Of a stretch of 64,000 bases of DNA, positions 36,341 to 47,194 are shown piece after piece. Origin of the DNA: Ziziphus jujuba (Eukaryota > Streptophyta > Magnoliopsida > Rosales > Rhamnaceae); NCBI RefSeq assembly GCF_031755915.1, contig NC_083387.1, positions 21,471,001 to 21,535,000 of the forward strand, given 5' to 3'. A program made the translations under genes and the position numbers. The notes beneath the pieces are model-generated. The model was not told where the DNA came from. It ran no database searches and saw only the letters and a program-made list of their open reading frames with translations. The first letter of the stretch is position 1. Every line of letters begins with the position of its first letter.

Positions 36341-36348
36341 AATGTTAG

Positions 36349-36519
36349 TAGGGATGTCAATTTGCCCCGCCCATCCCCGAAACCGCGGTGCACCGCCCCT
36401 AATGGGGCGGTTTTTCCCCGAAAATTCGGGGATGCGGGACGGGCTCGGGGCAAATACCTAAAAACCGAGTCGGGGACGGGCCGGGGACGGGGAATAATAA
36501 CCCCGCCCCGAATCCGCCC

Positions 36520-36557
<38 letters not shown>

Positions 36558-36932
36558 TTATTATTTTTTTTATAAAATTTTATTTATATAAAATCATTTT
36601 CTTCTTTTTTATATTTATTTTTCTAAATATGTATTTTATTATAATTGTAAATTTGTTCCTTGATGTATTTTATTATATTTTTATTGCATTGTAGTCATTT
36701 TCTTTATATTTTAATCATAAAATAATTTTTTTATATAAATTTTTTAAAAAAATATCAATTAAAAAACAAAACGGGGAAAACCGTCCCGCCCCGTCCCCGC
36801 CCCGCAAAATCCCCGATCTCGCCCCGCACCTAAAGAAACGGGAAAAATCGCGAGGATGGGATGTAAAATTCCCCGCGGGGACGGGAACGGGATTTTAAAA
36901 ACCGACCCCGCCCCGCCCCGTTGACATCCCTA
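36349..36932. mobile_element. hAT-type MITE with perfect 8-bp target duplication
   Basis: A 584-bp element with ends TAGGGATGTCAA and TTGACATCCCTA, exact inverted repeats. It is flanked by AATGTTAG on both sides (36341-36348 and 36933-36940), a perfect 8-bp target site duplication as expected for hAT transposition. Both arms (about 180 and 165 bp) are strongly GC-rich with repeated CCCCGCCCC and GGGGACGGG motifs and are partly complementary. The ~240-bp core is almost pure A/T, starting with an (AT)n run. There is no transposase. Confidence 0.9.
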
Positions 36933-36940
36933 AATGTTAG

Positions 36941-37884
36941 TATCATCTAAACTATCACCAAAGAGACGGACTACAGCGTTGTGTACTTATCGGTAGAACA
37001 AACTAGCTATACTCGAATTTATCAAGTCAGTTGAAATCCCAATTGATAAACCTGATATCCTTTCAGAATGCCCAAGTATGCTTCAATGTTAATCTTTCAC
37101 AGATTAAATCAAGAAGACCACCTCATTTACAAAGCATTGGCTCCTTTACAACTACGGCTTTAACGTAGCTACCAACAGCTTCTTACTTGACTACCACCAA
37201 ACAAAAACCTAAATCAAGAGCACAGTTGTTGGACAATCTTTGGTTGTGGCAGAACTACACTCACAGAGCTACCAACTTAACAAACACCTTAACGGAGTCT
37301 TTCAACTTCTAAGGGCTCCACTTCCTGATGTGGTACTCGTATTTTTTTATCATCGACATTTCATTTTTCCTTTCCCATGGTCCTTTTTATTTTTTATTTC
37401 ATTATTATTATTATTATTATTTATCGATGCTTCACTTATAGCCATGTTGTACTTGCCTTAACCGAGCAAGTAGCAATAAGCAGGAGGAAAAGACAGTATT
37501 CGTACATTGACACAAGTTGCAAATCCAAGATTAATTTGCCAACTTTATTCTATTGACAACGACCATAATGATTCATTAATCCAATCATTCTGCAAAGTAC
37601 CAAGTTTTTCTCTCATATACAAAGTTATTCATAAGTCGATGCCTCTGGAAAAACCAAGAAATAAACCCACAGAATAACCAGCACCATTGTATGCAACGAA
37701 GGATATAGCTGGGCTCAAGATAAGTACCAAACAGAGGACACTGTTATTTTAATTTACGATTCATTGAGCGGAGACAAATACAGTAGGGAAGAAACCACAT
37801 GCTATGTCGTTAACTACAAGCACACACCATGTTAAAGTGCGATCGACAAATAACCACAAGGGCTGCTATGTTGAGATAAAGAAA
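36941..37884. other. 3' flank of the CCDC124-like gene
   Basis: No separate gene is recognised. The part nearest 37,884 is probably the 3' UTR of the minus-strand gene. An (ATT)n run lies at about 37,401-37,421. Confidence 0.45.
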
Positions 37885-40117
37885 TCACTCAGCAACCTGC
37901 AAATGAAAAGTACAAATTAAGGTGACTTTAAAGTAGAAAACAGATACCTAACTAATAAGTTATTGATATAGATATTTGAGAATGATGCCTTTTGATAATA
38001 TTTACTGAAACTGAGCTTTCCAAGAAAGTAAAACCATAAATAATTTGAGGAAAATTCAACAGAGGTAAGCAGGTTAACCCACCATAAGAAAGTTTAGTAA
38101 AGTAAGAGAAGGAATAAAAGATCGCAAACATTATTGACTCAAGAAAGGCTGAAGATAGAAAAAATGAGATTACAAAACCAAATTTCAGAATCATCTCAAG
38201 ACAATTGCCGATGAAATTGAACCAAAAGCACACCTGATTAAGAGGATTGTCAGGAGATTTCTTCCATAGCTTCCATATCATGTCCTTGTATTGATTGTGA
38301 GTAAGACCTGGCTTCTCTTCCTTCACCTTTGGAAGCTCAGCTTCTTCAAAAGCCTATAAGTAATACAAAAATCAATCAAATAAACAACATAGACAAGAGA
38401 GAAACTTCAGGATCCCGTTTGTAAAAAGACTGACAGTTAAAGATTGACTTATCACTAACAGTATAGTAAGTACATCCTATCCATGGATAGATCTATCAAA
38501 AACTTCATTGAAGTTCATTATGACTTCGAGAGAGAGACAGGGGGGGGGGGGGGGGGGGGGGCAAAAAAAAAAGAAAAAAAAAAAAGAAGCTTGGGTATTT
38601 ACGAATGACCATCACATTATATTTCTCACCAAAAGTGTAAATAAAGAACAACAAGAAACAACCCAAACCAAAAAAAGAAAAAAAGAAAAAAAGAAAAAAA
38701 AAAAAGAAAAAAAAAGAAAAAAACTATGAAGATGGCAGCAAAAACAACATGAATTAGAAAATAACATTTCAAGCTAAGCTTTAAAGGCAGCACCAGCTGT
38801 AAGTGACACAGGAGAAGTGCCCACATAACAGCGATACTTCAGTCTAGCATTACATTAAAGCATGATACTTCAATGTGTATTGAAAACTTTTGATCCAAAA
38901 GTTAAAAAAACAAAACATTTAGAAGGCTTAGTGAACACAGCCTGACCAAAACCAACCAGATGCCTATATCAGGCAAAAACACATACACAATTAACCAAAG
39001 CACACATTCCCAGGAAACCCATTTGAATCAAACAATGGGTAGAGGTAAAACAATCCAAGTGGTAATGGAGAAACAGCTACAGCAGTTCAACCTTACAAGT
39101 TTATGCTCTGCTCAAAATCTGTCAAGGAATACCTTTTGATTGGAACAAGTGGAAGTAGAACTCCCAATTCCTATTCATTCACTGAGGACGCAATTATGCA
39201 TATACTTAAAAAGACACAATCTTCATTGTTTAACCAACAATTCTACGTAGAGATATATCCAAGGAATGTCAACTATCTCTTTCCCAATGCTCATGAACCC
39301 AGACTGAGACTCCCATTTCCACCACAACAATGCATATTACATGAACACCCCATTAGTCTCAAGCATCAAATGGAAGAAACTGGAACTCCTAAAAAACAAT
39401 TCAAAACCAATCCACAATGCGGACAATTCTTAAAAACTCTAATGAAGTCTCTAATCTCTTCAAATTTGCCACAATTTTCCACAATTCAAAATATAATTTG
39501 AAGAACAGTGCATAAAAGCGCAAAAAAAAAAAAAAAAGAAAAAGAAAAAAGAAGCGAACCTTAAACGATGCCTTAAGCCTCCTCTCAGGATGGCGATCCA
39601 CAGGCAAGCTATCAGCGACGGTCATCTGAGCAATCGCATCCTCAACCGTCCTCGCCTCTATGATCGAATCTTCGCGATTCGTGTTCGTCACCAGCACCAT
39701 CCTCTCGTACTCCTCCTCCGCGGCCGTCCGGCTCTGCCGCTTCTTCGACTCATCGGCTTTCTTCTGCAAAGCCGCCTGTTCCTCCTCCCTTTGCCGCCTG
39801 AGCTCGGCCTCGGTAACCTTCGGCACGGGGATCGAAACCCGATCGGCCTTCTTGTCGGGCTTCTTCATCGACTTCTCGAGCTCCTTCTCCTCCAGCTCAG
39901 CCAAACGGCGGGCTTCGGCTCGGCGCGCGGCGGCCTCGGCTCGCTTCTGGGACTCGTCCTCGCGCTTCTTGGCGGCTCGGGACTTGTTGCCCTCGGCTTC
40001 GCGCCAGTACCGTTCCTCTCTCTCTCGAGCCTCGCGGTCTTTGCGCTCGGCTTCGGTGGTGGCTTTGCGAGCCCTAGCCTCCTCGGCTTTGCTGTTGACT
40101 CCCATCTTCTTCGGCAT
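37885..40117 (-). CDS. CCDC124/Lso2-type ribosome-associated coiled-coil protein
   Basis: Three coding exons on the minus strand: 40117-39560, 38353-38234 and 37896-37885. Total 690 nt, 229 residues. The start MPKKMGVNSKAEEARARK is the conserved N-terminus; the frame stays open upstream but only by chance. Residues ~8-150 are a highly charged Lys/Arg/Glu/Ala coiled coil. The C-terminal part carries the family signature around SIIEARTVEDAIAQM and then LTHNQYKDMIWKLWKKSPDNPLN. The last coding exon supplies only Val-Ala-Glu and the stop. Family knowledge: human CCDC124 and yeast Lso2 bind idle 80S ribosomes and help translation restart after starvation; a similar role in plants is inference. The first exon is GC-rich, and intron 1 (1.2 kb) contains a 22-base G run. 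Confidence 0.93.
38540..38561. repeat. Homopolymer G run (22 bases) in CCDC124 intron 1
   Basis: An uninterrupted G tract follows GAGAGAGACA and precedes A-rich sequence. On the transcribed minus strand it is a C run. It could form a G-quadruplex on the plus strand. Exact length is prone to sequencing error. Confidence 0.8.
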
Positions 40118-42116
40118 CGTCGTTTTTCTGTGGCGGGGCTTGAATCCTCTACGACGACGGCGATAAGTCGGTAGGTATATTGGAGACTTTTGATTGGTTG
40201 GAATATGAGGCTGGTGATGGTCCTCTGCTAAACTGATTCTAGAGAGGCAGTTCTTTTTATTCACCGACTTGTTGAGGTTAGGAAATGAGGCGGTTACGCC
40301 TTCTGGCAGGTGAGCTAACAGCATTCCGGTTCAAATAACGGGCCCATGTTTAAGTGGGCTTGAAGTTTTCCTTTCACAAACGTTTCAGCCTGATCGAAAG
40401 GTAAAGCCCAGATCTTCCCAACCCATAATATAAAAGTATACGGATTATTTTTATTATTATTAAGGTGACTCGAAATAATTTTTTATTTTTTCAGGTAATG
40501 AATAATTTTGTATTAGTATTGATAAAGGTGCCGAATTATCGACAACATGGGGTAGCAAAATGATTTATTAATATGATATATTTTGGTAATTGATGTATTA
40601 ATATATTGTTGGTTAAAAAAATAATATACAAGTAAATAAATGAATATCAAATATAAAATAATAAAATATTATTATATTATTTATCTTATTATTTGCTGTA
40701 TTTTAACCTTAATGATGGTTCTTGTTAAAAAAACAAAAAAGCATTAATGATTCTAGGTTCACTTCCATCGTCTAAAGTATTGTATGTTTACATCTATTTA
40801 CTCTAGTCTTTATTTACGCCAAAAAAAAAAAAAAAAACTTTATTAGTCATCAAACTATGTTCATAATTGTATTTTGCTCCTTGAACTTTATTTTTGAGTA
40901 CTTTAATTTTTAAACTTTAGTTTTTAATGTACTTTAATTCTTAAATTATTTTTGATCTACTTTTTAACAGTTTTAAAATGTGCGATACATTTGATTATAT
41001 AACATGTAGGATAACGTAGGTTCTATGATTTTATAATTTTGATGTTTTTTTGTTGTAATAAATTATTAATTAAATTAAAAAAATAATTTAAGGATTAAAG
41101 TGCACTAAAACTTAAGTTTAGATATCAAAGTGACAAAATAAATAAATAAAGAACCAAAATGTAAATATGAATATGATTCATAAACTAACATAGCTAATAA
41201 TCATTTTAGTTAAAGTCCATCTTAATTATAGACAGACTAAGAGACGGAGCAAGGATTGTCAAAATAGGGGCAGGGGTTTTCATAACTTTTAGTAATATAT
41301 ACATATCTATATATGTACATATAAATAAATTATTAATAAAATAAAAAATATATATACATGTATTAATTAACTTCATTGAAATCGTTTAATTCTATCATGC
41401 ATACATCAATCTTAAAAAAAATTATTCATAAATCAAAATATATATTTTTTGAAATTAAAACAGAATTCTATATACTTTCAAATTACGAAACTCATCTATA
41501 GTTAATCAATGCTGAAATAACTCCTCAATTTCCTTTTCAATATACAAAAGCAACAAGAAAATAAAAAGAATTGACACAATTTATCCATCTTTATATGCTT
41601 ATTGGACATTTGGAGAAACAAAAAGAAAAGAAATGAAAAAAAGAAAAACTTGCCTAGTCTTCTCGAAACCCAATTCCAATGTTTCTGTTTTGTTACCTTG
41701 TAGAGTAGTAATATATATTTGTACGTTATGATAGAAGGAAGAATGTTTAATTTTTTATTATGTATGTAAGTTTAGATTAATTAGTGTATATATATATATA
41801 TATATATATTCTAATTGGATAATTATTTGATAATACTGAATTTATAATTTGCAGTTTGAAATCTAACACTTAGTTTGAGAAGTGTCAAAATTTAAAAAAA
41901 AAAATAAATTTTTGATAATTTTTTTATTGAGAATTAATTTCCTAGGATCCAAGTTTTTTAAATTATTTTTTAGAGTGCTTGGTTTGTATAAGGATATTTA
42001 GGACTTATAAGTAATTAATTAATTTGTATTTTAAAAATTGAGGACAAAATTATCTTTTAATAAAATATTAAAAACTATTTTATTAAAAAATTTTAAAATG
42101 ATATATTTTTTGGAAG
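40118..42116. other. Upstream region of the CCDC124-like gene, AT-rich spacer
   Basis: 40,118 to about 40,330 is the probable 5' UTR and promoter. The remainder is AT-rich with (AT)n at about 41,788-41,809 and no recognised gene. Confidence 0.5.
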
Positions 42117-42120
42117 ATTC

Positions 42121-45082
42121 TGTAACACTCCGTTCCAAAGTACAATGAAAATTTTCCAACTTTGATCGTTGACCGTTGACTTTGACTTTGACCGTTGATC
42201 ATGGGGTTAAAAGTTGACTTTTTAACTCGGATGGAATTTTAGGTTGACTGAGGTACCGTTACGAAGTACACGTTGGCACGAGTTCATAGACTATTAGCAC
42301 GTAAAAAACGGAGCTACGGTTTGAAAGTTATGAACAAAACAAGTTGGGGTCCAAATTGTCCAAGGGTGCCAGAGTTGACTTTTTATTCATGCAAAGTTGA
42401 GCTTTGACTCATGCATGGTTGTGAAGTACTTTTCGATACGAGTCCGTAGACTAGTGGCACGTCCGATTTGGACATGTGGTTTGAAAGTTATAGACCTATA
42501 GAGTTTTTCAAATACTATATTATTTTAATATTATTTTTAAACGTGTAACGATGTGCCACATGTGACTTGATAAATGTGACCATGTGTCACCATGGTGAAA
42601 TGCCACATGTCGACCATGTTTAATACCAAATTATTTTATTGTTATTTTATATAATAATATTATTTTTAATATTATTTTCTTTCTCTTTCTTTTTCTTTTC
42701 TTTTTTCTTTTTTTTTTCTTTTCTTTTCCCCCACGTGGGAAAACACCACCCAAGCCTCTTCTTCTTTCTTCTTCTTCTTCCTCCTTCTTCTTCCTTTCCT
42801 TTCCTTCTTCCTCTCGGGCCGTCGCCGTTTCTTCGTTTCCGGCCACCACCTTGCTACATGCGCCAGCCAGTGATGAGCGGAGGGAGGAGGCGAGCTCGGC
42901 AGTAAAATTTCACGGTCATTGGCCGTCAGACACGCCCAGATCGGGCCGGAGAAGCCGCCGGCCGAAAATTTTCTCTCTCCTCTTTTCTTGTGTTTTCCGG
43001 CCAGCCTAGTCCAAATTGACACCCTTCTCCCCCTATTTTGGGTCCTTTGAGTTCAAATATGGCCTCCAATTTCCAAAATTCGAAGCGGTTTACGAGATAC
43101 GAGGAGATCAAAACATGCCAAAGCTTTCCAGTCAAATTCCGGCCACCACCGGCGGGATTGGGGTCAATGGAGACCGGTAATGCGATCCTCGTTCCACAAG
43201 CTTCGATTCGGTATATTATTCGACAATTTTGGTTAACGTTTGTGTTTAACCCCCCGGGTACCGGGTATTATTTACCCGAATAAAATATTAATTTATTTGA
43301 CTGTGTGTGAATTGTGTTCTAGGAGCACGGGTGAGTCGTGGAATTGATCCCATGGAGGATCTTAGGTTAATTACGTGCTCCAGGTTAGTGACCCACCTTC
43401 AAATTAATTTCGGAAATTAAATTTGTGAATATTATGTGTGATTTGAATATTTGAAATTTATATTCCATGTGTCAAATATTTAATTGATTTATTGTGGAAA
43501 TTTTTGGTGGATTTATTTTGATTAAAGAAAATATGCATTATATAAATTTATGCCATGTGAAAATTATTTTATGGTATTGAGAATTTTGGAATTCAATTAT
43601 ATATGAAATTCTTGTGGTTTTAACATTATTTTGGGCATGATTTGATTTTCAAATATTTCAAGGAAAATATTTGTTTATGTTGGTGACTTCAATTTTTATA
43701 AGTATGCCATGGAATATTATGTAATTCAATTTATTATATTTCAAAAAATATTTATGCCATTGGAAAAATTTGAATATTTAAATTGGTGGATTTGGGAGTT
43801 GGTGGATTTGAAAATCATGGAATTTATGGCGATGATTATAAAGATATTGTGGAAAATTTACTGGTTTAATTGGATGGAATAAACCCGGTATGTTTATGGA
43901 AAATTTGAAATTTTGAGATGTATTGATTTATGATTTTTAGATGCACCATACATGTATTGATGTTCTGTTTATATGTGATATGGTTAGTGTGCACACGGAT
44001 GTGATTAGCGCACAGGTGGGTGTGAGTAGTGCGCAGGTGATTTTATGGGGTTGTCCTGTGTTTGCCATCGGATGACGGTAGGCCGCCCTTCCATGGCCGG
44101 GACACCTGTTTGCAGCGGCACGGTGGGACGCCATGCGACCGTATGCCGGTTTCTCTCTATAACCTCCTGTCTGGTGGTACCTTGGGACGCTGGGTATTGT
44201 TGGCGCCACTGGTATATAGTGGGTGCATCAAGTGATTTTTAGAACTGAGATTTTAAAATAAATATTTTGAAATTGTATTGGAATTAAAAATATAATTAAT
44301 ACTGCTTTTGGTATTTATTCGAATGGGGATTTTAAATTGGTTTAATTTTCCTTTTACTTAATTATTCAATAAATTAATTTTTTTTAATTATAAATTTTGG
44401 ATGCTTGACTTATTATATTTTATTTGATATTCATTTGAATGAATTGATGTCGTGGTTTTCGGGGAATAAGAATAAAGGGTTTTGTGAAAAGGTTTTAAAA
44501 GGAGAACTTTTCCAACCGAGAGAATTGTAAGGGTTTTGAGAGAAATTATTATTTCCAATTAATTATTAGTTATCTACTTTATTACCGTGGTATTATAACT
44601 GTATAGTAGAGAGGGTCACTCACTGAGATGATTAGCATCTCATATTTTTAAATTCTGTTCCTCTAGGTACCAGGTTTGTCGGTATTCATCCGGAGCGGAC
44701 TTGATCTTCATCGCTGTCTTAGTTCGAGAAGAACCTTTGCCATCTTTTATTGCAGTTGTAATACTTCTTTCACTCTTGTTGTATTCTATGTTTAATAGTA
44801 ATTCATGAAGCTCTGTATACTGTATTGGACACTTATGTATTAATTATGCACTGGACTACTGTTGTTCATTTGAAGTGCTGTAAATTTGTGGAATCAACTT
44901 GTAGTATTGTGGGAGGAATAAGGGGATGAATATAGAAGTGTGTTTTCAGTGCAGGAAATTTGTGGTAAGTCCATCCCTTAGGGGAGGTTCTGCCGGATTT
45001 TCCATTGGAGGGTCCGGTAGGGTTTCCCTGGGATTAGGGCTTGTCTAGGGTTCCGGTGAGGAATTTTGGACGGGTCCTGACA
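42121..45082 (+). mobile_element. Solo-LTR-like element, copy 2
   Basis: Starts TGTAACACTCCGTTCC and ends GGACGGGTCCTGACA. It is flanked by ATTC on both sides (42117-42120 and 45083-45086), a perfect 4-bp target duplication. It is the same family as copy 1 (24981-27520) in the opposite orientation. Shared features in the same order: pyrimidine-rich tract; G-box CCCACGTGGG (42730-42739); GC-rich block at 42,800-43,260; GGGTATTATTTACCC followed by GAATAAA at about 43,261-43,282; hairpin TGAGATGATTAGCATCTCA (44624-44642). Length 2962 bp. No gag, pol or internal domain, so I read it as a solo LTR or a large non-autonomous unit. Confidence 0.82.
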
Positions 45083-45086
45083 ATTC

Positions 45087-45690
45087 ATTTTCAACTCTAT
45101 TTTCTTACATTGTAAGATTCAATCCTCATAATTTCCTCATTGTAAAGCTATCCAAACCTAGAATAATTTTATTTTTTAAGAAAATTTCAATATATATGAT
45201 AAGTATCTATGACCATGAATGATAAATGATTAATTTAATTGTTAATTATTATTTATAAAAATACTAAAATGAGGTGTCATGTTATTGGATAACAATTTTT
45301 TTTTCAAATACATATAACATAACATGACATGTGGCCAGATCTTGCATGCATGACTCTTCATCTTCCCACGCATGCAAACACAAGTTAATGCATTGTTCAC
45401 TTATTAGTATAACATGATTTAAATGCCAAAATACAAATTTACTGATCATAATTGATCATATGGACATTTTCTGTGAAATTTTTGACTTTTGTAAATGTTA
45501 TAAAAGTTCACATGCATCTATAGTACAACACTAGCTAGGAACAAAACGAGGAAAATAAACATTTAAATTAAGAAGATAAATGGAGTTAAAAGAGAAGCAA
45601 AGTTCCAAACCAAAAATACCAAAATCTTTATGACAAATTTGATCCGATCAGTTTTCTTTTTCAACCAGTAAATTAATCTAAGAAGCTTCA
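45087..45690. other. Short AT-rich spacer downstream of the receptor-like kinase
   Basis: Probably includes the 3' UTR of the minus-strand kinase. No other feature is seen. Confidence 0.5.
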
Positions 45691-47154
45691 CTACCTTGGA
45701 AATGGAGCAGTCATGGATTGAGCATTTACAGAATCATCATTACTTGTGAGATACATGCCAGGACCATTTGTTGCTATTGACATCTCTGATCTCTGATCTC
45801 CACCTCTAAATAACTCCATTTCCAAACACAGTTTAAGCTCTGCCAGTACAGAACCCATGGTGGGCCTATGAATGGAGGCGAAATTTGTGCATGCCATTGC
45901 TACTTGGAAAGCTTTCCTAACAGACTTCACCTCAAAATGTTGTTGCAACTTCCCATAAGCAATTGTTGCTATATCTCCTTGTTGAAGCTTAGGAACCACC
46001 CAATTTCTTATGTTTATGTGTGTGAATTGCTCGTTATTGCTTTGAATGACCGCAGTTTGGCCAGTGATTAGCTCTAACAGAACCACACCAAAACTATAAA
46101 CATCACTTTTCTCGTTCAACAGATGACTAGTGTAGTACCTACATATATGCATGCAACAATTATTTAATACATGGATCAATTCATGAAATACTTAATTGCT
46201 AACAATATTAATTAATGGAAATTAAATTTACTCCATTACAGAAGCATGATACTTGATTTTGAACCGGTATGGAGGCACTTCTCATTACCACTGCTTGTCA
46301 AACTGTTATTTGTCCATTCAAACATTTTACCAACTAAAACTTAATAAGTTCCATTAATTAATAATTTTTTATAAAACAATATTTAAATATCAATTGTTGC
46401 ATTATTTTTTGTTTTTTTCATACCTATTGAAGAAAGAAAGAATATCTTTACATCAGTATGGCATAAAATATGGAATCTTTTGTTTTCATTTTTCGGATTC
46501 TATTGCTACATATCTTACCAATGATATAAAACCTATTTCGATAAAAATAAAAAAAAATGATATATAGACTCCAGGTTTTTTATTTTATTTTATTTGTTTA
46601 TTTTTTTTATAAGTGGTTTCATATTGTTAATGGAGAAAAATGATGATATAGTAGATCTTTATCGAAAATAAAGTAGTTGAAAGTTAAGTCGTTTACTCTG
46701 GGTCAAGATACCCTGCTGTGCCCATAACCGTGGTTTCCACATGATCAGAGTCCCTGTCACTGGGAAATACTTTAGAAAGTCCAAAATCTGCTATTTTAGC
46801 TTCTATGTTTTGGGTTAAAAGTATGTTTGCTGCCTTCACATCTCTATGTACAATTGGTGGCTTGCATCCATGATGCAGGTACTCTAGACCTGTCCCCCAT
46901 ATCCAATTTTATTAAATTTGCATAAATTTATATATGTTCACAATTTGGTTCATTTAAGGACATTTTCAACTTTAAGAAGGAAGGATATCTTTAATTTAAA
47001 AAGTTGAAGATAAATGAGATCAATCATTTTGAGCCGTTGGATTTGTGTGATTACATATAATCTAGTAATATGTCACATTATATCTATATAATCCAACGAC
47101 TTTAAATGATTGAGCTTACCTTAAATTGATAATATTTTTACTTGAAGGCCATTG

Positions 47155-47194
<40 letters not shown>

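Noticed and set aside
38508..38729. Frame over the G run with poly-Lys
   Set aside because: Purely homopolymer-driven, inside an intron of the CCDC124 gene.
39590..40174. Long open frames (194 and 168 codons) antisense to CCDC124 exon 1
   Set aside because: They are low-complexity Leu/Arg- or Ser-rich shadows of a Lys/Glu/Ala-rich coiled coil.
42631..43283. Frames in the GC-rich part of LTR copy 2
   Set aside because: Same low-complexity origin as in copy 1; no recognised domain.
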